64,000 nt of DNA from Chionis minor (taxonomy: Eukaryota > Chordata > Aves > Charadriiformes > Chionididae): contig VZSF01000114.1 in assembly GCA_013398295.1 (NCBI GenBank), forward strand, positions 179,522 through 243,521. Direction: 5' to 3'. Below the pieces are notes generated by a model, which was given only the letters and a program-made list of their open reading frames with translations, searched no databases and was not told the DNA's origin. The position numbers and the translations under genes were made by a program. Shown in pieces: positions 24,801-39,800 of the stretch (the stretch's first letter is position 1; every line of letters begins with the position of its first letter).

Positions 24801-27800
24801 GTGTTTATTTTGAGAGATACTTAATACAATGAAACGTTAACACAAAAAGAAAGCTTGTAGGTAACGTAACTGTAAAGTTCTAAAATTTAAATGCTAGTAA
24901 GGACTTGCTTTGGATAAAAATACGCTTTTGTGGGGCCTGTAGGTATTTAATAAACTGGAAGTGCATGCTTGGCTATGTAGAAATGGAAGGCATTCTGTGA
25001 ATATATGCACTTATATATGCACTCCTCAAAATATTTGATTTTCCAGTGAAGATGACGAAAGCAGTACTTTTTTTTTCTAGCGTATTTTTTAAAATGAAAA
25101 TCAAAGTCTCCAGCTTTACCCATTTGAAATTATTTCTATTCAAACTCCTGCTTCTTGAGTTATGTGATTAGGAACGAGATCAGTTTCCAGCCTTTGTGAC
25201 TGTTAGCAAAATTGGGGGGTGGGGTGGGTTGCAGTCTTCTGGCTGGATCTGAAAGGTTAAAGGGACCTGAGTTTAATAAAACTAAAACTCCCTCATAATA
25301 CAGATGTCTGATTTGTGAATCTTTTAGGATGGGAGCCATAATTTTTAAACTTTTTATCTGGTTATAGCCTACAGTACTTCCTGGAAATAACAGTCAGTAT
25401 TCAAACTATAGAAGGAAGTGCCCCTTAATTTTGATGCTACGGAAAGTTAAAATCAAATTTCCTTTTTAATCCCTTCCTCTTTGGTCTCACTGTAAAAAAA
25501 TGCCCTCTTGGAAGGTATCGATAGAATCTTCCAGGTCTAACCATAAATTTTGAAGATACAGCTGCCCACTAAGTAGAAAGTACTGTATTCAGAGTTCAAT
25601 TGTATGAATATTGCACAGTCATCCAGCTTGGTTTAAAATGCTGTTGAAGATAATTTGTTCTAACCTTGAGTACTATTGGAATGGAATAGGGGAGTATTCT
25701 TAAACTTCCCTCTAGTGAGTATCTACAGCAGGTAGCAGCCTACTGGAAGGCATTGATATCTTCAACTATTACTTTTATTCATAAAGTGATATTGTAGGCA
25801 CACTGATAAGGTGTCACTAAGGAGGATTTCCCCATCCCCAGAAGTGTCAACAAAAGTGTAATTTTTCTTGTTGTAAAGATGCAACGAAGCTTGCCTTTTC
25901 TGGTCCTCCTTATAGCTAATGGGTAGCAAGTTCCCTCTTGACAAGAGAAACAACATCACTTTATGAATGTCTCTTGTTTACTGCTAAGTTTCTCATCTCA
26001 TCATAAGCGCATGTTGGTGGAAACACTAAACGCTTCTAATATGCATTTCCTCTTCAAAATTCATTATTCCTTTATTAGAAGCACATGTGGCTTTGAATAC
26101 AAAACAGGCTATTCTATGACGAACAGAACTACTACGTCCTGACTCCTGTATGTCTGTTCTATGACCTTTTTTTTCTCCTGTACTGCTTGCTTTTCTCCTT
26201 TACCTGCTCCCTTCTGTGTTCCTTTCTGACTGGCTAAACTGCAGCATGCCCTGTAACTGATTCAGTGATGCGTATTGTCACCGGCCAGCCAGGTTACACC
26301 ACCTGTGGCCAGCTGTGATAAGAGGATGAACTTTTCGGGCAGTTAAATTATTTTAGACTTGTAGAATTGAATAGAGTTCACACTGATTAAGATGCTCAAA
26401 ATTTACTGTGGGATTGAGCGATGGGCATATAGCATAATTCTAAGTACTTTACTTTAAAAGTACTTTCACCTGCTTTGCAAATTGCTGTAGTGAATCACGA
26501 AATATTATTCATAAGAGCAGCTGTGGAAGAATCAATATTTATGAGTCAAGGTAACTTACAAAGTTTGCACTGTTTGCTCTTGTTCTACTTGATGTATCGA
26601 AAGAATGCTGTCCTAACCTTTCTTAGCCTGAGTTTTTCCTTTTAGCTTAGAAAAGAGTATCAGTTGGTATAATTTTCCTAAATACCTCTTAACTGTGGCT
26701 TTCACTTCATTATTCAGTACTGAAATAAATTATGTATTACTGCAGTAAATATAGTTGTAACATAATTTTCACTATAAAAAGATGATGGTAGACATATTCT
26801 CTTTAAAAGGTTAAAAGAATAATTGCTGATCAGTGTAATCATGCTTCTTTTAAGAAACCAGTAGGACTGAACAGAAAATATGCTAAACTCTATTTAATAA
26901 AACTGTTTTGATTATAAGTAAGAGGGTAGGGCCATTCAGCTATCTTCATTAACATATAGCCTAACAATGTTTTGGTGTTTTTTTGTATGAAACAGGCTCA
27001 AAAATAAAGAAGCTAGTGTATCCTGCAGGTCTCATGGGTATTGGTGCCTCCATGTATTACCCTCAGCAAGCGGTTGCTATCGCAAAGGTCAGTGACGATA
27101 CCTTTCTTTGGTGAACTTTTACTTTGATTAATGCCTCCTACTTTCAATTTAACTGATAATCCACTTTTAAAAGCCATGTGATTGTGCTTGGCACGTAACA
27201 AGATGATAGTTATTTTGTCAAAGGACATGCAGTTTAGGCTGACAGTCAGATATTCTGTTTCTTCTAGTGACTTTTTTTTTTTTCCTAACATCATAGAATG
27301 GTTAGAGTTGGAAGGGACCTTAAAGATTACCTAGTTCCAACCCCTCTGCCATGGGCAGGGACATCTCCCACTAGACCTGGTTGCCCAAAGCCCCATCCAG
27401 CCTGGCCTTGAACACTTCCAGTGCTGGGACATCCACAGCTTCTCTGGGCAACCTGTTCCAGTGCCTCACCACCCTCACAGTGAAAAATTTCTTCCTGAGA
27501 TCTAATCTAAATCTCCCCTCTTCCAGTTTGAAGCCATCACCCCTCATCCAGTCACTACATGCCCTTGTAAAAAGTCCCTCTCCAGCTTTCTTGTAGGCCC
27601 CTTTCAGATACTGGAAGGCTGTTATAAGGTCTCCCTGGAGCCTTCTCTTCTCCAGGCTGAACAACCCCAACTCTCTCAGCTTGTCCTCATAGCAGAGGTG
27701 CTCCAGCCCTATGGTAATCTTCATGGCCTTCTTTTGGACCCACTCCAACAGGTCCATGTCCTTATGTTGAAGGTCCCAGAGCTGGACACAGCACTCCAGG

Positions 27801-30800
27801 TGGGGAGAGTGAGAATGCTCCAGAGAGTGGAGCAGAGGTGGAGAATCACCTCCCTTGACCTGCTGAACACAATTCCATTGATGCAGCCCAGGATGTGGTT
27901 GGCTTTCTGGGCTGTGAGCACGTTTCAAGCTTATGTTGAGCTTCTCATCCATGAACACCCCCAAGTCCTCTCCTCAGGGCTGTTCTCAATCCATTCTCTG
28001 CCCAGCCTGTATTTGTGCTTGGGATTTCCCTGACCCAGGTGCAGGACCTTGCTCTTCACCTCATTGAACTTCGTTTGCAGTACTGTCTTCAGTTTGAGGA
28101 ACGCCATTTCCTTTCTGAATCTCTAACCTCAAGTAATTATGAAGTAACATAAATACGCTTAGTAAGTTCAGTTTGCATGTTTATTTACAATACTAAGGAA
28201 GCCTGAAATGTCTTGAGAGCAAATGAAAAATCGGGTTTGAAAGAAAGAAGGAAAAAAAAAGGGCAATATATATATTTCTGTAGAGAGAGAATGGGAACAA
28301 CATTTTGAGGTAAGCATTGTTATTTAAGCTTTCTGCTTGTTGTAAGAAAGATGGCATGCACATTCTTTAATGGGGTAAGAATTCTGTTGCTTATTGGATG
28401 CTTTTCCTGTTTATGCATTTGTTATTTCAGGCACATAAGAAACATGTTAATTTAGAGTTGCTTAAGTGGGTTTCCTGTGAAAGAACGAACTGAAGAGACA
28501 AAATAGTTGCTTACCACCCCTACTGATGTCAGTTCATATGCCTTGCTGTCCACGCTTCATTGTACTGGCAGATTCCTTAGTTATCCACCACATTCTTTTT
28601 CAAATCCAGCTTTTAACCACTCACAGTGCACATATTTTACTGTGTCAGAAATACTTAATATTTCAGGCTTCGATAAATTGGCTATCCAGTTATTGAAGAC
28701 ATTTGAATGACACTGAGATGTCAGGATGAAAATATGATATTCTCAATAACATATGATGTTCTTCGAAAAGTCATTAACCTGGGGGAGAGTCAAAAACGCT
28801 GTGTTTGAATTCTGCCAGCAAGGTTATGCTCTAATCTTCGATGGAATCTTTTTTTAGTGCTTCCAGGATTCAGATGCTCTAAATACAGATAATTCTGTTG
28901 ACTTATTCTCAGGGAATGAAAATTATACAAGTGGCAGGAAAAAACCCATCAAAATTTAAGAAGCTTAGACATTTCTGTTGGAAGCTGTGTATTGAAATTC
29001 TAGTTGCCTTCTGAACAGTGAAGTGGGAAGGGATTGAATGGTGTTCAAATTGATGTTATTGTTTTTAAAGAAGCTCAATTCAGTCTTAACTATGGATTTG
29101 CTACTAACAGCTTCACAATACCTTGTTTATTTTACAAAAACTTTGAAGTGCATGATTGCCCTTTGATTAATTCACAGTTCTTGGTTTGACTGTAACAAAA
29201 AACCTGATATGAGACCATGAGCCTGAAACTTGGTTGGAATAGGTTGAGCTTTGTTGACTTGGTCAGGACACTAGACGTATGAGTTTGGAAACTTTTGTGG
29301 AGAGAGTGATATCCTAGATACTGGTTTGGTTCCTTTAATCTCTTTTCCACTTTTCTTAAAGAAGCAAAGTTTTAAGCATATTAGATCGTACTATCCATAA
29401 TTTTTATCCTTTAATCTGAATTTGAAAACTCTTTCTAGTAATTATTTTGAAATGTTTCATAGACCTTTCAAAAAAATTCTGTAAGCCTAGAAAGGGATGC
29501 CATCACTACAGAGCTCACTTGCCAAGTTAATAGAACAGTATAGGAAATATTCTGGAACATAAAATTTAATTCTTTTATTTAGTCTTTATATTATGTTCTT
29601 TCTCCCNGCTTTTTCATTTACAGTGTTATAGTTTCCTTCATTTGGTAAACTTTCAGATTTCACCATACTTTAAAAGACTAAAAAAGTTTTGGGTAATTTT
29701 AGTAAAGGCTTTCAATTGGAGAGTTGGAAGTAAACACAGCAAAATATATTTGCAGTTGAGGTGCAACACCTGATGCATCTGTCTGAAAGAAAACTTTTTT
29801 CTTTAATTGAGATGTATGAGTTGCTAAGTGAAGTTTTAGCAACGGAGTTCATCATTGGTAGTATAGTTTTCAGACACTATTCATCTAACTGGAGATGGAA
29901 GAAATGCACAGACTAATTCTTTTTTTCACCCTGCTTTATTAATCATTCTAATAAATCAGAAATTTGTAAGGGCTTTATTTCCCCATTGCTAGTATTACTT
30001 TAATTTGTATAACTTTGGGCAAATGGTCAGACTGTATATGTGGTAAGGGAACTGAATTAATTCTAAAATTTATTTTGTTCTGGTGGAACTTAAGTAGTGT
30101 TTTGGAACTGTATTGCTTTCCAGCTAATCATAATACATTCAAAATATTTTGTATTTACTGTGGCTTCCCTTCCATCTGGAAAAAACTTTCTGTTATGAAG
30201 TTGCTTAAATCAGTATCTTTATCGTTAGAATTAATTTTTGTTCCTTGTTATTAGAACTTCTCAAATTTCCTGAAGTAGCGTGTGTTACGGTTACCATCTT
30301 CTTGAAAGAAAGGCTTCCTAGTACATAAGTTTCTTTCTTTGACAACAAACTAAATTATTTCTGTGTCTTTTGAACCTATACTTCGTGTCTTGCCCAGTTC
30401 AGTCCATAAGGCGTGAACAGTTGTACTGGCACAACTGAGAGCATGACACAGTTAGAGGAACTGTGGATTGAAAAGGAAGAGTTGGGGTCACTTGATCCAT
30501 GTTTGCTGCAGAATGAAATGCTTGTGAAATTGCACTACGACTACTTTTCTTAACAATATAAATGTAGAAAAATAGCAGCAGATAGTTGGTTTAGTTTCTC
30601 AGCATGCAATGTAGATAAAGAATTGCTAACCATAATTCTGCTTGATGGTCTTGACATACAACATATGGTATAGTCAGTATTACATGCTTATGATCTTGTG
30701 TGGAATTAAAATACGGGAGCTTGTTTACGTGCACATTAGGCCTTAGAGACTGATGATGGTACCCCATTAGGGCTAGTACAGGTGTTTGTGGCCCAGAGTC

Positions 30801-33800
30801 CCTGTTGAGAACCACTCCATCTGCCTTTTGAACTTGTTTGTTCAGATTTTGGCGTACAAACTTACTTGCAGTGTTGTATTGAACAGAGATGGTATTTTAG
30901 CATCTTGTAATTTAACACAAAGTAGCTGGAAATTGTTATCTTCCGGAAATTAAGAATTCCAGATGACTGAATGGGAAAACTTGTCCTTTTTTGAAAGGAC
31001 CTCTTTGTATGAATGTTGGAATAAACACTTGGAACAATTGAATGAACTGTTTGTATTACGATTGTTCCTTTTACTTTTCCTGCTTCGGACTGCCACTCCC
31101 AAGAATAGTGGTGGCAACTGCAGTACTCATCTGCTTCCTCTTCATCTGCTCCATGAGAAAGAGAGGTATAAAACACAAGCCTAATGTGTGACTCTGGTGC
31201 TGTGGTCCTGAGAGGTGGTTACAGTCTATCTAGAACTGTATTTTTCAACCCACGTGAACTGTGAAACGTGTGTGTGGGTCCCAGCTCTCGGGAAGCGTGT
31301 ACAGCGTTGAAGCATTGGTTGGCTGTGGCAGACTAAGCTCTCTGGGTTGCTGTGCCTTGTGATGTAGCTACTTTACTCAGCAACGTGAACGACCAGTTTC
31401 TCATTTAGCACAATTCATAATTCACATGATGGTATAATGCCTGTAATAAGAATATTTTTAAGTTATGGTTTGAGAAACCCACAACAATTTATTGTCATTT
31501 AGGCAACCATTGTATCACCCAGTGACCCCTCCCCACCCGGGCAGGGGAACCAGGAAAAGACAAGGAAGCCCAGGGGTTGAAATATAAACAGATTTAATAA
31601 AATAAGACTAGATAATTAACAGTAATAACACTAAAAAACCAATATTGATTCCAATACCAATATAAAATATACAACCATTATACTCATCCAATTCTGTCAG
31701 TAGGAAGCTGTGCGCTCCCAGCAGTGGACAGCGAATGTCAGACACGGGGAGTGCTACGGCTTTGGGAGGAAGGGAAAGCCTCAGGGATCCTACACAGGCA
31801 AGAAGTTCTCTGGATCACAGCCAGTAAGCAAGAGAGAGAGAACTTTGCAGCAAACTTTCTAATTTATATGGAATGTGACGTTCATGGTCTTTGGCCAGCT
31901 TGGGTCAAGTGCCCGTGTCTTGCTCCTCCTCATGCCTGCGCCTGGCTTACTTGAAAATGCTAAGACCTTGAAACCCACATGCCATAGCTGGCTATAAACT
32001 AATTATTTTCACAAATTTAGACACCAGAGTCTTCTAAAAGTGCAATTTTCCCAAGTGTTAGAAGAGAAATTAGTCCTGTGTTGCTCAAACAAGGACAGCA
32101 TAGTTGCTGTTGTTTCCGTGTTTTGTTGATATCAGTGTCCTCAGTAGCATAGCAGACAAAAAAGCCCTGTTTGTTCATTTACTGTGGTTATTTTCCAGTC
32201 CTGGTAGGTTTGTACTGCTTGCACGACTGATAATGCTGTCTTTCCAGATGAGTTTAGGCCCCTCTGGTTTTCAGAACTAGTTTGTTGAAGTACTTGAGAA
32301 AGAACACTCCTGCTACGGAAACAGAAGATAACTCTCTATACCTGTAATGTTTAAATCGAGGCATTTTGGAGATTTAGCACATTTGCCCCCAGAACACTGT
32401 GCTTTTCTTCTGATGACCTTTATCACCTTCAAATACAGAGAAAGCTCTGTGCATCATACCGACTAGATTAAAACCAAAGTACTACTGTAATTGCCAAATG
32501 TGGTGACGAATATGCTAGCTTTTTGTATTTAAAACAGCCTATGTTTTGGATTTAGTTGTGACTCAGCAATGTCGTTGCTGATTTGGGTTTGTTTTGTTTT
32601 AATGCTAATTATTGAATAGCCTCTTCTGTAAGGTAGTAATATGATCTCTGCCTGGAAGCGCATCCCTTACCATTGCGGTACATAACTGGTGCAGTTAATT
32701 TTGTTCAGACAAACGAAGGGAAGGGGTTCTTCGCGCCATGTGTGCCCAGCGGTACTGTCCCTTGGCACAGGATCTTGTGGATGCTCAAAGTTTGCATGGG
32801 GCTCAAGGGGACATGCAACAAGTACATAGGAGGGAAATTCCTTGGGCATTGTTATACATAGAATATACACCTAGAAATCACCTCTGGCTCAGGAAGTCTC
32901 TGAGCAGTGGACTCTTAGAGACTGGAAGAAACTTGAATATTTCATTCAGAGACCATTTCAGAAACATCGTTTATGCTTGCCCTGTTCTCATAGTTTTGGT
33001 TTTCCAGCTTTGCCTGCTGTGGGACATAGGGTGATACCTTCTTATTTCTTTATTTCATAAGTTTTTTTTAGTTTAACATCTGTCTAGTTGGGCAGATTGT
33101 CCATTTTTGCCATTCTTTATTTGTAAGAAAACTGATAGCGATGTGAAAACTAACACTCTTGAATTTTAAAGGGTACTCTGAATATTACAATTCTATGTCA
33201 TGCAAGGGGCAGGAGATACTCTTTTATTAGACTTAAGGATTTTTTCCTGTTGTAAAATTACCTGTTCATGTAATATAGCAAACACTTTCTTTCCTGGCTG
33301 TCTTCTGTTTTGAGAGTTGATAGCTGGTTATTCATTACAGCCCTATATCAGCAAATTAGGTCATTTTTCTAAATGGCAAATAAAAAGGAACAAAGGGGTA
33401 CTCCTACTGTTCTGTTAAAGCAGTGAAAATGTAAAATGGCAAAATAATGATAAACTAAGGGGATTTTTTTTTTCCCCCAAAATTTGTATGGTCAAATTAA
33501 GAAATATTTTGCATACATTAAATCTCTTGAACGTCAAATACTAAGAACACCAGAATTGTTTCCATGCAGTGTCATTGCATTGCTTTTTATACAGATGTAT
33601 TTCCAGGTAGTCTTCAGACAATTTTTTTAGGAAGTTGACTTTTCTTATTCTTCATGTGTCACTTTTTTTCAAGCTGTTTATTAATGCTGTGCACCCTGAG
33701 CTTGAACAGGAAGATGTTAAAGATCTTGTATTTTGTGACTTTTTCCACTTAAACAAGAAGCAAAATAATATTTCTCAGATTATTAGGTTCATGCTTTCTA

Positions 33801-36800
33801 ACATCTTTTGTTTCCAAGGTTGCTGGTACGCAGCTGTATGACTGGAGTCTTCAGGGATATATTGCGATAGAATCTCTTTGGAAGGATAATTCTAAGAAGA
33901 AGAAGTCTGGGAAAAAAGGTGATAAGGTAAGAAGTCTGAGGAGCTTGATTTCTGAATTTGCCACTGCATTTTCAGACAAAGAATATATGAACAATTGAGA
34001 GTTTTTTCCACTCTGACTCAGCATTTATTTCTGAAAATGAAGTTTTCAATCTGTTTTTCTAAGACGTGGATAAGTATTAAGCTTATTTCAAGTTAAGCTT
34101 TCAGAAATGCTGTTTAGAAGTTGTCTTTAGTATAATCTACTAAGTGTTTAATAGGAAAGTTGGGAGTATTGTGATTGGAATGCTAGGGATCAAGGCTTTT
34201 ACGGTCTTGATTATTTAAAAATTTGAATTTTTTGAAAGTAATTTCATTTGACAAGCTCAGTCTTAAAAATCTACAGTAACTTTTTTTCACTACATATCTC
34301 CTCTTTGAAAGAGAGAAAAATAGAATCTTATTTCTAATTTAGTCTCTTTTTCTTTTTCTTTGAATATTCATGAATATTTGCTCTGGCATGATGATGTCAT
34401 TGTGTGCTGCTCTATTAAATGTTACTATCTGGTCGTAAAACAGCACTTTATAGGGATATACCGTTCTTAGGGATTTAGTCATAGATAACTAGCTATGTGA
34501 TTTAATACTTTAGAATACTTTCATTTAATTGGTTCTTATCCAGAAGACAGCCAGTAAAAATTAAGTTTCTTTTGAATCTGCTTTGAACTGTGCATCCTGG
34601 TGAGGCGCCAAGCACAGCCATTGCTGAAAGTTTCTGTTTTCTAGATTTGCAATTGTTAAAACGCTGTACAAGGGGTCAGACTACCATTCACATACTCTTT
34701 TTTTTTGTTTTGTTAGAATAACATTAATCTTTATTTTCTGTTCTACAAGTCACTTTCTTTTTTGGTCTGGTATTGCTGTTCTTTGTCTTGCCTTAGAATG
34801 CCTGCACCTGATGACAGAGCAAATGCTAACATAATGGCTTTGTTTTCCAGAATTTGGCAAGCACTGAGGTTTCTTTAAAACAACATTTTTAAATTAACAT
34901 TGCTAATACAACTGAGTGAATGTCTGCATGCTTATTTTCAGTTTAGAATGGAGCAGCATTCCTTATTCCCCCTACAGAGCAGCTTTCCCTAATCCCGCAA
35001 CAGAGTGTCAGTATATGATTTCCTTGCGGGAAGCCTTTTTTCCCAGTGCTCCTGTGGTCCCTGCTTAAACAATACCACCATTTTAAGGCATACGTGCATG
35101 TCGTTACTTTAAATATCTCAGGAAGTGTGCTCTTCCAGAGTTGATTTGTAGACATCAAAGTCGTTGCTCTATATTTAAGTCATATTACTCAGTGATGAAT
35201 GAATTTATCCTTGGTTTTAGTTAGCGTTTGTATTGATATCTTAACTATTTGCTTAGATGTTTGTGTGTGTTAAAGCAGGGTATATTAGGACTTCATATTG
35301 ATTTTATTTTTTTATATATAATGTGTATTATATATCTATATAAAACCACAGACTGACTGAGGTTGGAAGGGACCTCTGGAGGTCGTGTAGTCCAACCTCC
35401 CTACTCAAGCAGGGCCAGATACGGCTGGTTGCCCAGAACAGGCAGCTCTTGAATGTCTCCAAGGATGGAGACTCCACAACCTCTCTGGGCAGTCTGTCAC
35501 TCTCACAGTGAACACGCGTTTCCTGATGTTCAGAGGGAGCCTCCTGTGATTCAGTTTGTGCCCATGGCCTGTGGTTCTGTCACTGGGCACCACTGGAAAG
35601 AACCTGGCTCCATCCTCTGTGGCCCCTCCCTCCTGGTGTTTATACACACTGGCGGGATCCCCCGGAGCCTTCTCTTCTCCAGGCTGAACAGGCCCAGCTC
35701 ACTCAGCCTGTCCTCATAGAAAAGGATGTTTCAGTCTCTTATTCACCTCCGTGGTGCTTCACTGGACTCTATCCAGTATGTCTATGTTTCTCATACTGGG
35801 GAACCCAGAACTGGACACAGTACTTTAAACTTTGTCTGTAGAGTTGGTCAAACATGATACACAACTGTAGTGAATTGTAGGTTTTTAGTTTTGTGTATCT
35901 ATAATTGTTTGCTTCTATAAATTGCTAGATGTTATGACTGGATAGTAATATTCAGCAGAGCAGTGCACAGTGACATCATTATGTTAGAGCACAAATACTT
36001 CCGCCAAAAAAATCTGAAATAAGATTCGATTTTGCTGCTTCACATGCATTTTGCATTCTATAAAATGCTACCAACTTGCAAAATAAGGGCAGTGGGATTG
36101 ATTAATGGTATCAATTGGAAAATTGGAACTGATTTGTGAAGAAATGGTAACGTGTTTTAATCATAGAATTCTAGAATGGTTTGGGTTGAAAGGGACCTTA
36201 AAGATCATCTAGTTCCAACTCACCTGCCATGGGCAGGGACACCTCCCGCTAGACCTGGTTGCTCAAAGCCCCATCCAGCCTGGCCTTGAACACTTCCAGG
36301 GATGGGGCATCCACAGCTTCCCTGGGCAACCTGTTCCAGTGTCTCACCACCCTCACAGTGAAAAATTTCTTCCTGAGATCTAATCTAAGTCTCCCCTCTT
36401 CCAGTTTGAAGCCATCATCCCTCGTCCTATCACTACATGCCCTTGTAAAAAGTCCCTCTCCAGCTTTCTTGTAGACTCCCTTCAGATACTGGAAAGCTGG
36501 TCTCTGGAATCTTCTCCAAATTCTCCAAAGACTCCTCCAAAGTCTCCCCAGAGCCTTCTTTTCTCCAGGCTGAGCAGCCCCAACTCTCTCAGCCTGTCCT
36601 CATAGCAGAGGTGCTCCAACCCTCTGGTCATCTTCGTGGCTCTCCTCTGTAGCCACTCCAACAGGTCCATGTCCTTCTTATGTTGGAGGCTCCAGAGCTG
36701 GACACAGCACTCCAGGTGGGGTCTCATGAGAGTGGAGTAGAGGGGCAGAATCACCTCCCTTGACCTGCTGGCCACACTTGTTTTGATGCAGCCTAGAACA

Positions 36801-39800
36801 TTCTGGCATTCTGGGCTGTGATTGCACATTGCTGGCTTGTGTTGAGCTCCTCATCCACCAACACCCCCAAGTCCCTCTCCTCAGGGCTGCTCTCGATCCA
36901 TTCTCCACCCAGACCGTATTTGTGCATTGGGTTGTCCTGACCCAAGTGCAGGACTTTGCACTCGGTGTTGTTGAACTTTGTGAGGTTTGCAGGGGCCCAC
37001 CTCTCAAGCCTGTCCAAGCCCCTCTGGATGGCATCCCTTCCCTCCAGCGTGTTGACTGCACCACACAGCTTGGTGTTTTTGGCAGACTTGCTGAGGGTGC
37101 ACTCAATCCCACTGTCCATGTCACCAACAAAGATGTTAAATAGTACTGGTCCCAGTACTGACCCCTGAGGAACACCAGTCGTCACTGCTTGCCACTTGGA
37201 CATCGACCTGTTGACCGCAACCCTTTGAGTGCGATCGTCCAGCCAGTTTCTCATCCACTGAGTGGTCCATCCATCAAATCCACGTCTCACCAATTTGGGG
37301 ACAAAAGTGTCATGTGGGACAGTGTCAAATGTTTTGCATGAGTCCATGTAGATGACGTCTGTTGCTCTCCCCTTATCCACCAACGTTGTAACCTTGTTGT
37401 AGAAGGCCACCAAATTTGTCAGACATGATTTGCCCTCAGTGAAGCCATGCTGGCTGTCACCAATCACTTCCTTATTTTCCGTGTGCCTTAGTTGAGTTTC
37501 CAGAACTGCGTGAGCTTGCTGGGCACAGAGGTGAGACTGAGCGGCCTGTAGTTCCCCAGGTCTTCTTTTTTTCTGTTTTTAAAAATGGGGGTTATGTTTC
37601 CCCTTTTCCAGTCAGTGGGAACTTCACCAGACTGCCATGATTACTCAAATATGATGGGTAGTGGCTTGGCAACATCATCTGCCAGTTCCTTTAGGACCTG
37701 CAGATGAATCTCATCAGGTCCCACGGACTTGTGCACCTTCAGGTTCTTCATTAATGAATCATTATGTTATGTAATGTCTTGATCATAATTTAGAACCTCC
37801 CTGAAGCTTGTGGAGTTAAGTATCTTAATGATGTTTTTGGTTTTTATGTTCTGTGCTAGACATTTCAGTTAGCCCACAGGAGCAAGCTGTCTTTGTAGTT
37901 GTATCTCTCTGATACAGATAAGCAAACCGAGTTCTAGGAAATATATGTATATGGGTCAGTGAAGCAGACTGTAAGAGACTGGAGGACTGTGTTGATTAAA
38001 TGTGTGCCAGGCAGAGCTTGTAAGGTTTTAAGCAATTTTTTTTTTAACTGCTACTTAAAGAAATACAAGTTCAGATGTGTAAGGTAAAGCTTCTGTCATT
38101 TTAAATTCACTTCTAAACTCACTGCATCTTTTAATACCTGATTTCTAAGCAGCTGTTTCTTCTGTTGATACAAACTGCTGCCCTAGCTGCACACTGCTTC
38201 CCATCTCTTGTTTGTTTGATGTAGCCTGGCAAAACTAGCAGGTGATTTGAGAACAAGTTTGAACTAGCAGAAAGTCTTGGTCTTTTGCTGTGGACCTCCT
38301 GATTGAGCCATAGCTCACAACTTATTAACGGTTCATACTAGGTTGACAATGAGGCGTGGCTTCTAGGTTGTTGTAAACCAGAAGTCCTATCTGACCTATA
38401 CATGGTATTTTCAACCCAGAGGCCTAAGGCGTAAGGAGGATAACGGCTGAGAGAGAGACGTTTTGGAGAGGCAATTGCACTGCAGGTGTGGCACCGAGTT
38501 CCCTAGGTAGGTTTAGGTGTGGGTCTGGTTCCAGACAAGCTGGGTTGGAGAAATGTTCAAGTGTCCTGTCAGTTGCTAAGTTTTAGGAGAGCAGAGACTT
38601 CCATCAGTGGATACTCGTCCTGTATTGGCCCTATGCACTTCAGTAAACGCACTCGTGCAGCTGTTTGAATAAACAAAGGTTAGTTAATCATACTGTACCT
38701 TTCTGAAAACCTAGGCTGTCTAAAAGTATCTCAAAAAAATAGGCAACATTAAAATATTTCAGAAAGACAAACTGAGAGCATCGGTAAAAATTAGCTGAGC
38801 TTTTTATTTTATTGTGTTCCAAGCTTTCAAAAGGAAACATGTGGTTGTTATTGGAAGGCAAAAACTTTTGAAGCTTTCATCTTATTATAAGGCTTATTCA
38901 AGCACTTGCTACCTCAGCAGAAAAATAAACAACATGCGAAATCGCAGAGACTACTAAGTAAACACACTTCTTTTTCTTCCTCCTTGCAGAATCTTAAAAT
39001 CACACCCTTTAGTTGCCAAAATATGTTATTTGCTCAAAGGACTTGAAATACCATTGAATGGTTTCCTCCTAAAGTTCATCTAATTGATCGGATATTGTTA
39101 ACCTTAACTGCTGTCATTTAACTTCATGGATTAGGCAAGATACAAAAATCCTGTGACTAAAATGGAGCAGCACTACGTACTCGATGAAATTGCCTGCATT
39201 TCAGATGTTCAGTGATTTCTTACCACTGGAGTATACAGCTTCATTGTTTCTTTGTCCTCTAAAGGTATTAAAGAAAGGGTATTGTCTCCCTGGTGTCCAG
39301 AGAAGCTGTACTGCAGTTGTAAAAAGTCAAAGGCTTTTGAAGTCAATAGAATGTGGACTGAAAAGTATTTCTAATGGAAGAAGTCTGCTCTGAAACATCT
39401 TTTTGGGGAAGCAGTATAAAATCCATAGCTGAGAATTTGGGGGGGTAGGAGTGGGCTTGGTTTTTCTTGTTTTAGTTTAGTTGGGGGTTTTTGTTTGGGT
39501 TTTTTTTTTACGATGGTTTTATGATGTTCTATCAGGATGTGGTCAGAGTTAATAATGAAAACCTTTGCCTTTTTTTATACATGTAAGCACTGGTGTGTCC
39601 CTAACACGAGATGTGAGCGATGAAGTTTACCCTACAAAAACTTCTCTAGTCTGTCTCTAATGCTGTGTGGTTGTGCGAGTGCAAAAAAGTATGGTTTGTT
39701 CATACAGATGATTAGGTCCACCAAATCAGTATCAACTTTTCCAGCAAAAGAATTTCTGTTATAAATATGTTTCATTTTTACTGGATCTTCTACTGATACA

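Larger units (their letters stand above)
27088..33818 (+). other. APOO intron 6
   Basis: GTCAGT...TTCCAAG, 6.7 kb. It contains an antisense CR1 (27289-28080), an ERVL-like LTR fragment (31515-31960) and one undetermined base N at 29607. The rest is AT-rich with no supported exon. Confidence 0.75.

Noticed and set aside
27381..28033. Plus-strand open frames in the 27.3-kb repeat
   Set aside because: They are antisense shadows of CR1 ORF2.
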